Shown here in pieces: positions 27,248 through 35,957 of a stretch of 64,000 nucleotides of DNA (positions are counted from its first letter, which is position 1; each line of letters starts with the position of its first letter). Location of the stretch: positions 124,001-188,000 of the forward strand of contig JAPLGO010000012.1 of NCBI GenBank assembly GCA_026390115.1. Direction: 5' to 3'. Below the pieces are notes generated by a model. That model was not told the origin of the DNA and did no database searches. It worked only from the letters and a program-made list of their open reading frames with translations. The position numbers and the translations under genes were made by a program. Origin of the DNA: Campylobacterales bacterium (lineage in GTDB: Bacteria; Campylobacterota; Campylobacteria; Campylobacterales; Sulfurimonadaceae).

Positions 27248-27925
27248 TTAAATAGATGTAATAGAATCATTAAAAGCTTTTGACATATCTAAAGGAGGTG
27301 TTAGTCCTCCACTATATATCATAGAGAGAGTATTGCCTAATACTTCTGCTTTTTTAACATGTTTTGCATCATCTAAAGCAGTATTTTGTCTAGCTATAAG
27401 AGATATGTTGCCATCTTTCACAAGTAAGTCTTTTGCATTTTGAGCATTTTTTATAGCTGTATTTGCTGTACTCTCAGTTATCTGTACATTTCTTAAACTT
27501 ATTTCAGAATCTTTCACAAGCAAGTCTTTTGTACTTTGCACATTTTTTATAGCTGTACTTGCTATACTCTCAGTTATCTGTGCATTTCTTAAACTTATTT
27601 CAGAATCTTTCACAAGCAAGTCTTTTGTACTTTGCACATTTTTTATAGCTGTACTTGCTATACTCTCAGTTATCTGTGCATTTCTTAAACTTATTTCAGA
27701 ATCTTTCAAGTCTTTTTCACTTTGAGCATTTTTTATAGAAACACCTGTAAGAACATCTATTGCCTGTATTGAATTAGTCATACAGCTTGATATAATTGTT
27801 GCGACTGCGGTTGCTAAAAATTCATCTTCCATCTGTGTTTGAGCTTGAACTTCTAAAAGAGCATCTTTAGAAGATTTAAGAAATTCAGTATATATCTCTT
27901 TTAAATCTGTTAAATCCAAGCTCAT
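27248..27925 (-). CDS. Coiled-coil phage protein with 32-residue internal repeats
   Basis: 225 residues. Two near-identical copies and partial flanking copies of a 32-residue unit (KNVQSTKDLLVKDSEISLRN and on) form a long coiled coil; the DNA repeats are 96 bp. The N-terminal part is helical, the C-terminus short and hydrophobic. Lies 3 bp before the 646-residue gene and overlaps the previous gene by 4 nt (ATGA). No family recognised; a structural spacer is likely. Confidence 0.65.
   Translation of the reverse strand: MSLDLTDLKEIYTEFLKSSKDALLEVQAQTQMEDEFLATAVATIISSCMTNSIQAIDVLTGVSIKNAQSEKDLKDSEISLRNAQITESIASTAIKNVQSTKDLLVKDSEISLRNAQITESIASTAIKNVQSTKDLLVKDSEISLRNVQITESTANTAIKNAQNAKDLLVKDGNISLIARQNTALDDAKHVKKAEVLGNTLSMIYSGGLTPPLDMSKAFNDSITSI
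27492..27700 (-). repeat. 96-bp in-frame tandem repeats
   Basis: The segment starting CTTAAACTTATTTCAGAATC recurs at 27492, 27588 and 27684, exactly 96 bp apart and nearly identical in DNA, which implies recent duplication and possible copy-number change of the coiled coil. Confidence 0.85.
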
Positions 27926-28353
27926 TTTTTCTCTCTCCCCTTACTCTCATAAATAAACTGAAACATCTCTGCGTTTGTTTGCTTTTGAGTAGTTTGTTCT
28001 TCTTTTATGATCGCAGTGATATTTTCAATTTGTGTATTACTTGCTTCAATATTTTTGCTTTGTTCTTTAAACATAACCATGGTGTCCGTATGCGCATTGT
28101 ATGCCCAGATTAGATATCCTAAAGCACTTGGCGCAACTGCTGCTAACCCCCACATCATTATTTTTTGGAATAATTCTTCCCATGTCATATGACTCGTAAG
28201 AGTAGTATTCATTGTTATAAATCCATTATCAAGACTATCGAGTCGATGGTGCATAGATTTTAAACTAACAGTCTGTTCCGTATCTGTTCTTTTAATAGTA
28301 TCCATCTCTCCTGCAATCTTTTTACAAATTTCAAAATTACGACATTTTTCCAT
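27922..28353 (-). CDS. Single-span membrane protein with coiled coil, lysis region
   Basis: 143 residues: Cys-containing N-terminus (MEKCRNFEICKK), coiled coil, one membrane helix (about 68-86), second coiled coil. Sits directly after the outer spanin (1-nt overlap). Unknown family; may be a holin-antagonist or superinfection factor, but the sequence does not show it. Confidence 0.6.
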   Translation of the reverse strand: MEKCRNFEICKKIAGEMDTIKRTDTEQTVSLKSMHHRLDSLDNGFITMNTTLTSHMTWEELFQKIMMWGLAAVAPSALGYLIWAYNAHTDTMVMFKEQSKNIEASNTQIENITAIIKEEQTTQKQTNAEMFQFIYESKGREKK

Positions 28354-28601
28354 TACCTACACCCCGCACTGTTTACTACAAGTTTTTCTGCATATTCTTT
28401 ATAAGTAATATAATTTTTTAATGCTTTTACGCTCTTACATGTAAAATCAGTTATAGCACATTTAGTATTATCAACAATAGGTTCTGGAGTATATTTAACT
28501 ACACATTTTTGAGGTATAGGGAGCGGTTTGCACTCTTTATCCGCACACCCACTAATAAATATAATTGTTAAGATACTCAGAAGCACTTTCACATGTTGCA
28601 T
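28353..28601 (-). CDS. Outer-membrane spanin lipoprotein (Rz1-like)
   Basis: 82 residues with a lipoprotein signal (LLSILTIIFISGC, acylated Cys at 19) and a Pro- and Cys-containing mature part. It overlaps the 3' end of the inner spanin by 50 nt in another frame, the embedded Rz/Rz1 arrangement. Predicted to join the inner spanin across the periplasm and fuse the membranes in the last lysis step. Confidence 0.72.
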   Translation of the reverse strand: MQHVKVLLSILTIIFISGCADKECKPLPIPQKCVVKYTPEPIVDNTKCAITDFTCKSVKALKNYITYKEYAEKLVVNSAGCR

Positions 28602-28893
28602 TTGTCTCTATCCTTTTTTCAATGATTTGTATTTGAGTCTTATACTTTATTTGAATAATTGCTTTTTTTTGCTCTATAACTTTTAGATTTTCTTCATCAT
28701 TTACACGATTTAACTCTATAAGAGACGATTGAAGTGCTAAAGCATTTTCTATTTCTCTTCGTTCTGACTGCTCAACTTTTATGTCTGCTTTTAGCAGATA
28801 CACCCAACTCCACATGCCGATAAGTGCAGCTATTAAAGCAGCTATAATCCAAGTTGTAAGACTACCAAAAGCGGAACTGATTAGATTGAACAT
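28552..28893 (-). CDS. Inner-membrane spanin (Rz-like)
   Basis: 113 residues from the ATG at 28893 (AAGGAG 7 nt upstream); the frame is open further but without a ribosome site. One N-terminal membrane helix (about 13-34), then a long periplasmic coiled coil. Overlaps the endolysin by 32 nt and the outer spanin by 50 nt, as in compact lysis cassettes. Confidence 0.7.
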   Translation of the reverse strand: MFNLISSAFGSLTTWIIAALIAALIGMWSWVYLLKADIKVEQSERREIENALALQSSLIELNRVNDEENLKVIEQKKAIIQIKYKTQIQIIEKRIETNATCESASEYLNNYIY

Positions 28894-29464
28894 TGCTATA
28901 CTCCTTTGCATATTTAAAAATGTTTTGCGAGTACTCGTAATTGATGTCACAATTACTACGGTCACCACTTTTATATTTCGTTACCCCTCTTCTACATTGC
29001 GCTTTGGCTTTTTCCCAATCCGCAACACCAGCACTTTTTATCTCTGTGTTTACAACTCCACCACCGTTATATATTTGAAACATCACCCACAACTTTTTTA
29101 CTTTTGCTTGATTCATAGAATCTTTATTTGCATACGCTTGAGCACGCATATTTCCGTCCACACTCCAAAAATCTACATCAGGTAAACGCTTTTGCCATAC
29201 TGATATTGTTATCTGCGCTGCTCCTACGCTTCCGTATCCATCTTTAGACTTAACAAACTTGCAGTTAGATTCTTGTTTTAACTGTCCTATTCCATATTGA
29301 TACGGAAACTCCATACCAAAATAGTTTTTATGCCAGTACGCCACCGATGAAGCATACTGAGCACACTTATCCGAGTCTGACTGAGAAGCTATTAGCAATG
29401 ATGGCATAGCCGAAAATAGCCCCAAGAATAAGAGCCATACGGAAATAAACTTTTGTGTCTTCAT
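28862..29464 (-). CDS. Endolysin, lytic transglycosylase type
   Basis: 200 residues with an N-terminal signal (about 1-26). The core IGQLKQESNCKF ... GSVGAAQITISVWQKRL is the SLT/lysozyme-like fold, with the Glu of KQES as catalytic acid and GAAQI as substrate-cleft motif. Four later cysteines suggest a disulfide-stabilised secreted enzyme. Signal or SAR export would allow lysis without a large-pore holin. Overlaps the holin-like gene by 98 nt. Confidence 0.8.
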   Translation of the reverse strand: MKTQKFISVWLLFLGLFSAMPSLLIASQSDSDKCAQYASSVAYWHKNYFGMEFPYQYGIGQLKQESNCKFVKSKDGYGSVGAAQITISVWQKRLPDVDFWSVDGNMRAQAYANKDSMNQAKVKKLWVMFQIYNGGGVVNTEIKSAGVADWEKAKAQCRRGVTKYKSGDRSNCDINYEYSQNIFKYAKEYSNVQSNQFRFW

Positions 29465-29660
29465 TGACTTTCTCCCAATTTATCTCGTTTGCACCGAGTT
29501 TTTTTGAAGCTATGAAGCCCAACACCATCGCAATTGCTACAGTTACTGCAGTACTAATTAATTTCTCAATCTGACCTATAGCTCCCATATACCAAAGAAA
29601 CACTAACCCAATTACAATAATTGTAAACTCAATCCATAATCTCATTTTTTTATTTAGCAT
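29367..29660 (-). CDS. Holin-like membrane protein
   Basis: 97 residues with three hydrophobic helices (about 8-27, 34-50, 72-90) and charged ends, typical of class I holins in size and topology. It lies just before the endolysin and overlaps it by 98 nt. Assignment rests on topology and synteny. Confidence 0.65.
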   Translation of the reverse strand: MLNKKMRLWIEFTIIVIGLVFLWYMGAIGQIEKLISTAVTVAIAMVLGFIASKKLGANEINWEKVNEDTKVYFRMALILGAIFGYAIIANSFSVRLG

Positions 29661-29940
29661 CTTTTTTCATCTCCTTAATCCTATTCCACGAAGTCTTATA
29701 CCCACCAACTCTCACACCAACCCACATCAAACCAGCCACAAAAAACCCAGCTTTGTGAAGTGGTACTTTTGCATGTACACACTTCGCCAACTTCTCATCG
29801 CCTACTTCTTTGGACTCTATTTGTGTCTCATACGCTTCGTCATGCTTTTTGCAACACTCGCTGATATCTACACCAAACCACTTGTCAGGGAAGCATGTGC
29901 AGAAGCCTCTGTTACAGATGTCTTTTAATTTCGATATCAC
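29650..29940 (-). CDS. Phospholipase A2-like small protein in the lysis cassette
   Basis: 96 residues. The motif ECCKKHDEAYE (residues 28-38) matches the PLA2 catalytic helix, with His-Asp dyad and paired cysteines; HDEAY is also the form seen in parvovirus capsid PLA2 domains. Further Cys residues could make disulfides; a hydrophobic Gly/Val segment follows. A hydrolase that attacks phospholipid ester bonds at lysis or entry is inferred. Overlaps the holin-like gene by 11 nt and the next upstream gene by 4 nt. Confidence 0.55.
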   Translation of the reverse strand: MISKLKDICNRGFCTCFPDKWFGVDISECCKKHDEAYETQIESKEVGDEKLAKCVHAKVPLHKAGFFVAGLMWVGVRVGGYKTSWNRIKEMKKDAK

Positions 29941-30278
29941 AATTTATTCGCTTCAATGAAAAAGTTATCTAGGTCTATACTAAGCAATGGTGCAAGTTCC
30001 AATAGCATAGGATTATCAATCTTTACAATCGTTTCGTATTCCCACCCATTTCTATATATTTTCTGTTTCACTAAATCAGGAATGGCATTCAATATAGCTT
30101 CAACTTCATCATCTAAGCCGATGCAAATTAATTGTTCCCTGCATTGAGCCATAGTTATAGTTTTTGGTACTTGTATTACCGATAGTGATGCTAAGTATTC
30201 AGCCTCTAAAATATCTGCTTCCAATTCTTCCTCTGGCGTGTATTCAACATTACCTTCAAATGTAGCATGTACTCTCAT
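29937..30278 (-). CDS. Small acidic phage protein after tail fibre genes
   Basis: 113 residues, acidic, no membrane segment, beginning MRVHATFEGNVEYTPEEE. Position after the fibre genes and before lysis is common for fibre assembly chaperones, but no chaperone motif is seen. Function unknown. Confidence 0.55.
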   Translation of the reverse strand: MRVHATFEGNVEYTPEEELEADILEAEYLASLSVIQVPKTITMAQCREQLICIGLDDEVEAILNAIPDLVKQKIYRNGWEYETIVKIDNPMLLELAPLLSIDLDNFFIEANKL

Positions 30279-30280
30279 CT

Positions 30281-31081
30281 TTAACCCCTCATCCCATAAA
30301 TAATAAATGTACCAGTAACCATGTTATTACTCTGAAAATTAAATTTTACTGCATTTATATTTGTTGAAACTGCTATCGTTCCGTTTGCCATTTGCAATAC
30401 ATTATTAGACGCTCCCTCTTTAAATGACCCAAATGATAAGAAGCTAGCTTTTCCATTTAAATTTCTATTAAATAAAGTCATATCAAATGCTCCTGAATAT
30501 CCATAGCTATTCATTGATATATTGGCACTATTAGCAGTTGCATATGTAGCAGTTTTTATAGTGCCATCATAATTTCCTGCAGCTACCCATGTAGCACCAT
30601 TATCAGTTGAAACTGTCATCATAAGTGCTTCATAATTAGTTGATTGATTTATGTTACTAGCAAAAATTTTATAAGCTTTATAGTAAGGTAAATTAGCCAT
30701 AACAGAAAAAACATTTGCTGCCGTTACTGTACCAATGTAAGTCAAGTCTTCTGCTACTCCAGCATATTTGATTATACTAAGCTTAAACTGTGTCGTCGAA
30801 ATAGCTCTAACAATAACTGTGTCATTAATAGCGCAAGTGGTAGTTGTTCCACTTGCTACGCCATCAATAAGCATATTTGTGCCAGCAATAAAACTGCAAG
30901 CACCTGCACAAATTAAAGTTCTCTCTGCTCCAGCTTGAGGGGCATTTGGGAATATTGTTGTAGTTGCAGTTCCCGTCCAGTCTATTTGATTTCCAAGTAC
31001 TGTCCAAATCTGCGCTGTTGTTGCATGGGAAGCAACTGTGGCTCTTGCTGTATTTATAGCACCAGCTAACCTTCTACTCAT
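30281..31081 (-). CDS. Tail fibre / receptor-binding-like protein
   Basis: 266 residues, beta-rich, high Thr/Ser/Ala/Asn, with a possible carbohydrate-type motif (SVLSTDNGATWVAAGNYDG region resembles an Asp-box, SxDxGxTW). C-terminal half is of repeated short strands, as in trimeric tip domains. Follows the main fibre and a small beta protein. Confidence 0.55.
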   Translation of the reverse strand: MSRRLAGAINTARATVASHATTAQIWTVLGNQIDWTGTATTTIFPNAPQAGAERTLICAGACSFIAGTNMLIDGVASGTTTTCAINDTVIVRAISTTQFKLSIIKYAGVAEDLTYIGTVTAANVFSVMANLPYYKAYKIFASNINQSTNYEALMMTVSTDNGATWVAAGNYDGTIKTATYATANSANISMNSYGYSGAFDMTLFNRNLNGKASFLSFGSFKEGASNNVLQMANGTIAVSTNINAVKFNFQSNNMVTGTFIIYGMRG

Positions 31082-31083
31082 AG

Positions 31084-31395
31084 TTATTCCTCTATTCCAT
31101 GTAATCTAAATGCCACATTTGTAGCACTTGCATAAATAACTACATTTTCAGCAGTCTGTAAAGCTAATGCACCTCTCTCTAATACACCATTTGCAGGGAT
31201 GCTTACATCATACTCAATGTACTCGCCTATCGTTGGTGTAGCAGTTGCACTTATTGCAACTCGTACCGTTACAGCTGTTGTGTTTGTATTGCATATATTT
31301 AACACAGCCACTGCACTTTTGAGTGCTGGTACTGTGTAGAGTGTTGTGTTTGTATTTATAGCTGGTGTTGCTACGCCTAGTTTTTTTGTTGCCAT
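31084..31395 (-). CDS. Small beta-sandwich tail protein
   Basis: 103 residues, all-beta, Ala/Thr/Val rich; ATKKLGVATPAINTNTTLYTVPA and the following strands look like short phage decoration or fibre-tip modules. Tightly packed between two fibre genes (1-2 bp gaps). Confidence 0.55.
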   Translation of the reverse strand: MATKKLGVATPAINTNTTLYTVPALKSAVAVLNICNTNTTAVTVRVAISATATPTIGEYIEYDVSIPANGVLERGALALQTAENVVIYASATNVAFRLHGIEE

Positions 31396-31396
31396 T

Positions 31397-33205
31397 TTAC
31401 ATGCCTCCGATAAAGTAAATTTTAGAGTTTAAAGTGAGAAGTGACGCGTCACTTTCTGTTTTTGTGTAGGTTGTGGATTTGTCGGCTTTTAAGTCTAACG
31501 CTGCTTGCTGTGCTATAGAAACTGGCTTATTTATATCGCTTGTATTATCAACATTAGATAAATTAACATCACTTTTAGTAAGAACAATATCCCCCACTCT
31601 TCCTGCTACTGTTGCAACTTGGCTATCAAGCCCATTATAAACATTAAAGTTACTTGTAGTCGTATCTGTAAAAGTAATTTTATAAGTATCTACTCCGCCA
31701 CTATGAGCGGCAAAACCACTTATATGTGTAGTTGATAAAAAAGTAATATTTGCAATTCCGTTTCCAGTTGCACCCGTATCTCCTATTTCGCCTTTGCCAA
31801 AAAGCGAACCAAGCGACCAGTCACCACTCGTATCACTAAGTTTAAAATAGATAGTTGAACTATCAAGTGCTAAAAAACTAAAACCTCTAAGCTGTGCATT
31901 ATATAAACTTCTTTGTGCAAAAAGACCTACTGAATTAACATTAAAGTTATCCCCTTTGTCTCCCTTATTTCCTTGCGGAATACCAAAAGTAAATTTTCCA
32001 TCTATAGGATTATAAGAAACTGTGACATTCTGCCCAGCTATTAAAGTTTGCGCTTGAGCTGTGATTCCTTTTATTTCATTTGATTTATTTGTTGCAGTTT
32101 GAGCAGAAGAAGCAGCAGACTGAGCAGAGTTTGCACTTTGAGTTGCCGAAGAAGCAGAAGACTGAGCAGAATTTGCACTTGCTTGTGCAGAAATAGCAGA
32201 AGTAAGAGCTTGCGTATGTGCATCCAATATTGCAGTAATATTTGTATGTAAATCAGTAAGCAGAACCATATTTGTATCTAAGTTTTGTATTTTAGCTATA
32301 TTTGTATTGACTGTATTTACCGCATTAATACTTCCACTTACGGTAGCTATCTTAGCCATGTTTGTATCTACAGCTGCTATCTTAGTCATGTTTGTATCTA
32401 AATTTTGTAGCTTAGTCATATTTGTATTGACTGTATTTACTGTATCAATACTTCCTGCTACTGCATCCACTTCGTTGAGATTATCATAAACTACTAAAAG
32501 CTTTGTAATCTCATTTTTTATAGCTAAAAGTTCATTGATTTTTTGAGAAAGAACAACTATATCGTTTATATTAGTACCTATCTCGATAATATCAGAGGCT
32601 CTCATAGCTAAAGTTTGAAGTGAAGAGGTAGTTCTCGCCCAATAGTAAGAGGGATTTAACTCTACAGGAGATGCACCTGCAACATTAAAAAGCTGTAATC
32701 TCTCTATGTTTGAACTTGTACCAACGATATCACTTACTCTCACGATAGAGCCAATCAAACCACCCACATCATTTGTGATAGAAGTATTAACCATCTTGTC
32801 CGTAAATGCTACATGCTTGTACAGCTGTAAAACTAAGTCCCCAGCCGTAGATATGTTTATAGGCTGATTATCATCATTCGTAAATAAAATCTCTATATGT
32901 ACACCATCCACGAAAGTTGCTAAAACTTTGTTGTAATAAACAGTGTTAGAAGTAGTATTCCAAACTAAAAGAGCATCAGTTGCACCGATAACCCCCGTCT
33001 TATTCGCTGCTAAGTCGATGTCAATTTTTCTATTTCCAAAAAAGTTTCCTTTTAGGAAGTCATCCGTCACCATTCTTAAATCAAGAGATGCTATTTCTTG
33101 CAATATTGGTAAAACATTAGGCGTAAAGTATTTTGAAGATGCTTCTATTACTGAAAAATTATCTGATAAATGATTTACATTTTCTATAAAACTATTTTCT
33201 TTCAT
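31397..33205 (-). CDS. Main tail fibre protein
   Basis: 602 residues. N-terminal beta domain for virion attachment; central helical repeats (DTVNTVNTNMTKLQNLDTNM type, about 255-325); Ala/Ser/Gln coiled coil (about 335-375); two short collagen-like stretches (GNKGDKGD, GKGEIGDTGATGNG); and a C-terminal segment (LKADKSTTYTKTESDASL) common in trimeric phage fibres. Determines host binding. Confidence 0.8.
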   Translation of the reverse strand: MKENSFIENVNHLSDNFSVIEASSKYFTPNVLPILQEIASLDLRMVTDDFLKGNFFGNRKIDIDLAANKTGVIGATDALLVWNTTSNTVYYNKVLATFVDGVHIEILFTNDDNQPINISTAGDLVLQLYKHVAFTDKMVNTSITNDVGGLIGSIVRVSDIVGTSSNIERLQLFNVAGASPVELNPSYYWARTTSSLQTLAMRASDIIEIGTNINDIVVLSQKINELLAIKNEITKLLVVYDNLNEVDAVAGSIDTVNTVNTNMTKLQNLDTNMTKIAAVDTNMAKIATVSGSINAVNTVNTNIAKIQNLDTNMVLLTDLHTNITAILDAHTQALTSAISAQASANSAQSSASSATQSANSAQSAASSAQTATNKSNEIKGITAQAQTLIAGQNVTVSYNPIDGKFTFGIPQGNKGDKGDNFNVNSVGLFAQRSLYNAQLRGFSFLALDSSTIYFKLSDTSGDWSLGSLFGKGEIGDTGATGNGIANITFLSTTHISGFAAHSGGVDTYKITFTDTTTSNFNVYNGLDSQVATVAGRVGDIVLTKSDVNLSNVDNTSDINKPVSIAQQAALDLKADKSTTYTKTESDASLLTLNSKIYFIGGM

Positions 33206-33721
33206 CTATATTATTCCTTTTTTTGATAAGTACATATCCATCATCTGCATAATATCTATGGTTGATTGAGTATTAAGTATTTCATCTGCATAATAAGAGT
33301 AAAGCTCTACTACATCTTTTTGAGCTTTTGTAAAGTATGGATTTTCCCCAGAGAAATAAATGTCTAATTTTTCTACAAAAGAACTATCTAATGTTTTTGT
33401 ATCTATATCTATAATATTTTTAGTACATCCAATTCTCATTAAGGAGAGCATGTCATGAGATATATTTTCAAAGGATGAAGGAACTTTAAAAAGAAAGTTA
33501 AGATTATTAGGAAGAGTAAGTTTATAATTTGAAAGGGTATCTATGTGTTCATTTTCTAAAAGAGGTATTTCAAATATTTTAGAATCCAAAATAGTTGTGC
33601 TATCAAGCATGTATCCACTATTGCTTAGAAGAAGTCCGCCAACACTATTTATTAGCTGTAGTTTAATAGTATTACCAATAACTAATCCAAACTTTGCAAT
33701 ATTTAGCGTAACTGTTCTCAT
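33206..33721 (-). CDS. First gene of the tail/lysis operon, unknown virion protein
   Basis: 171 residues; beta-rich N-terminal half and helical C-terminal half, ending QMMDMYLSKKGII. Start ATG at 33721 has AAAAGGTAGG 3-6 nt upstream, within the loop of an inverted repeat (CTCATAA 33717-33723 / TTATGAG 33736-33742) that covers the start codon. Directly follows late box copy 3. No family recognised; likely a tail component. Confidence 0.6.
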   Translation of the reverse strand: MRTVTLNIAKFGLVIGNTIKLQLINSVGGLLLSNSGYMLDSTTILDSKIFEIPLLENEHIDTLSNYKLTLPNNLNFLFKVPSSFENISHDMLSLMRIGCTKNIIDIDTKTLDSSFVEKLDIYFSGENPYFTKAQKDVVELYSYYADEILNTQSTIDIMQMMDMYLSKKGII

Positions 33722-33765
33722 AACCTACCTTTTAATTATGAGAAATATTAGCTATTTATTTTTGC

Positions 33766-33787
33766 TTAAGTGGTATCCCAATTTGGT
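33766..33787 (-). promoter_or_regulatory. Phage late box, copy 3 (tail fibre and lysis operon)
   Basis: Same 22-bp element with one difference (GGGATACC in place of GAGATACC), 45 bp before the first tail gene, with TAATAT 15 bp downstream. It sits between the stop of that operon's upstream neighbour TerL and gene 33206. Confidence 0.72.
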
Positions 33788-33791
33788 AGTT

Positions 33792-35348
33792 TTATATTCT
33801 CCAAGATTTTGTTTGTCTATTTCTTTGGAGTGCAGTGTCGCCCATACTGATAGTCGTATTTTTCTTAGGACTCTTTGCCACCACAAACCCATTCACAACA
33901 ACATTTGCAATGCTCTCCATGCAGTCATCTTGTTTTGAGTCTTTTTCAGGATGAAAACCACGGTATTCTATCTTCACTTGTTCTTGCCCAGCACCACCCA
34001 CCACGAAACGGATTTGATGATTTTTAAGACAAGTGATACTTTGGTCTATTTTTTGATTTTTAGATATTTTTGTCTTAGGATTAAACAACACAACTCTATT
34101 GGTAAGTATCGCTTTACCCTCTAGTTTAAGCTGATAGTTCACTCTCTGTATCTCTTTTTTAAGATACTGCTCAGTTATAATACCGCCGCCACTGCTCTCC
34201 ATAAAAACAGGAACACCAGCATTATTTATCATTACTTCTATAATCTGCTTTATAAACTCTTCATTGCTCCACTTCCCAAACCAAGTTCCATATACATTAA
34301 AAAGCTCTATCTTCTCACTGCTAAGACATACTCCCACTAAGCTAATTGCTCGATTATCCGAAGTCTCTTTAGTGCTTTGAGCGGGGTCTATGCTGATACA
34401 CTTGTTATCTTCACTCAGCTCCCAAGTTGCAATACTCACAAAGTCCTCATCACGCACATATCCAGTCTCAACAGTCCGAGGGTCTTGCATATACTGAGAG
34501 TACCAATCCTCTTTCATAACCTTTTTTTGTCTCTCAAGTTGTTCTACATTTTCAAAGTGAATATTCAAAGGCTCATTCGCTGCTCTCTCATAGTGATAGT
34601 CAAAAAAGTCATATAATCTAGGCTCATCTTCAATCCCTGTAAGATTTATATGCGTCCAAATATCCTCTTCCTCTTCAAGCAAATATCCCACCAAATCATC
34701 TTCATGTAACCGCTGCATAATAACAATTATCGCACTATTAGGGTCATCCTTACGAAGTCGTGAAGTGATAGAACCTTTGTAGAAGTTCTTTACCAAATCC
34801 CTCGTAGCCTTAGAGTTTTTCTCAATCGCTTTCATAGGGTCGTCAATAATGACTATATTTCCATGAAACCCTGTAATACCACCGCCAACAGTCGTACTAA
34901 ACATACCGCCATTACTCTCTAAGTACCACTCTTTATCAGATGTTTTTCTACCAAGTGACATATTTGGAAATACTTTATTGTAAGCTTTTGATACTATCAA
35001 ACCCTTAACTTCCGCAGGTGTTTTTGTTGCCAAATCATCGGAGTAAGAGGTATAGATAACTCTTTTTTTAGGAGCATTGCCAAGAAACCAAGAGACAAAG
35101 AGCCGCACTGCAAACTCGGTCTTTCCATACGCAGGGGGAATATTTATAATGAGTCTAGTCACTTCACCACTTGCAACACGCATAAGAGCGTTGCAAAGTA
35201 GCTCGTGATACCAAGCTTCAAGCAAAGGAGTTTCGTACTCCTCTTCAAAGATATATCTCGCATACGAGAGTAAATCTTTTCTGCACAAAGCCAAACGAAT
35301 TGGCTCTGCTTTTTTCTTAGCAAGTAACTCTTCTATATCTTTTTTCAT
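33792..35348 (-). CDS. terL: Terminase large subunit
   Basis: 518 residues; packaging ATPase and nuclease. Walker A IPPAYGKTE (about 70-78), Walker B IVIIDDP (165-171), coupling and Arg-finger region after it, and the RNase H-like nuclease start CISIDPAQST with downstream acidic residues (VFMESSGGG, DDCMESIANV). Follows the SSB gene by 3 bp in the right-to-left strand. Confidence 0.92.
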   Translation of the reverse strand: MKKDIEELLAKKKAEPIRLALCRKDLLSYARYIFEEEYETPLLEAWYHELLCNALMRVASGEVTRLIINIPPAYGKTEFAVRLFVSWFLGNAPKKRVIYTSYSDDLATKTPAEVKGLIVSKAYNKVFPNMSLGRKTSDKEWYLESNGGMFSTTVGGGITGFHGNIVIIDDPMKAIEKNSKATRDLVKNFYKGSITSRLRKDDPNSAIIVIMQRLHEDDLVGYLLEEEEDIWTHINLTGIEDEPRLYDFFDYHYERAANEPLNIHFENVEQLERQKKVMKEDWYSQYMQDPRTVETGYVRDEDFVSIATWELSEDNKCISIDPAQSTKETSDNRAISLVGVCLSSEKIELFNVYGTWFGKWSNEEFIKQIIEVMINNAGVPVFMESSGGGIITEQYLKKEIQRVNYQLKLEGKAILTNRVVLFNPKTKISKNQKIDQSITCLKNHQIRFVVGGAGQEQVKIEYRGFHPEKDSKQDDCMESIANVVVNGFVVAKSPKKNTTISMGDTALQRNRQTKSWRI

Positions 35349-35351
35349 AGG

Positions 35352-35927
35352 CTAAAATGGTATCTCATCTTCATCTACATCAATAGGAGCAGGAAGCGAC
35401 TTATCATACACTGGCACTTGTGTACCATCCGCTCTTGCATAAGTAGCAGAGTGTTCATAACTAGGCTGTGCGGAATGTGTATTTTGAGAGTTATTGTCAT
35501 GGCTCATATTTCTAAAAGGCTGTGCTACAACATTGTAGAGATGAGTTTCATCCACTTTCTTTTCAGGTTCTACACTAAAGAGCGTAAAGTAAATATTCTC
35601 TTTTGACAAAAATGGGTCAAACAAAACTGCTCTTTTATACGCCAAACCGCTATCACTTACAGCATTGCGAACATTCCCGACAATCTCACTCCAGCCACTC
35701 TCACCACGCTTCGCCAAATTCGCCCAAATATGATAATCAGGATGTTCCTCTTTACCAGCAACAATATTTCCATTAATCACACCATCAGGATATTTCAGCT
35801 TATTCACACTAATGCTAAAAGTATGCTTCGCACTAATAGTTCTAATGTCAAGCATAACAGTCTTTACAACTTCTTTAGTTACCTTATTTACATAACTATC
35901 TCTATAAACTCTTCCTATATTCGCCAT
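35352..35927 (-). CDS. Phage single-stranded DNA-binding protein
   Basis: 191 residues. A beta-rich N-terminal part is followed by a disordered Asn/Ser/His/Gln linker and an acidic tip DVDEDEIPF, the hallmark SSB tail that recruits replication partners. The N-terminal part is not a textbook OB fold at sight, so the call rests on the tail, size and position between the helicase and terminase genes. Confidence 0.65.
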   Translation of the reverse strand: MANIGRVYRDSYVNKVTKEVVKTVMLDIRTISAKHTFSISVNKLKYPDGVINGNIVAGKEEHPDYHIWANLAKRGESGWSEIVGNVRNAVSDSGLAYKRAVLFDPFLSKENIYFTLFSVEPEKKVDETHLYNVVAQPFRNMSHDNNSQNTHSAQPSYEHSATYARADGTQVPVYDKSLPAPIDVDEDEIPF

Positions 35928-35957
35928 TTTTTACTCTCCTTTTTTTTGGTATAAATT

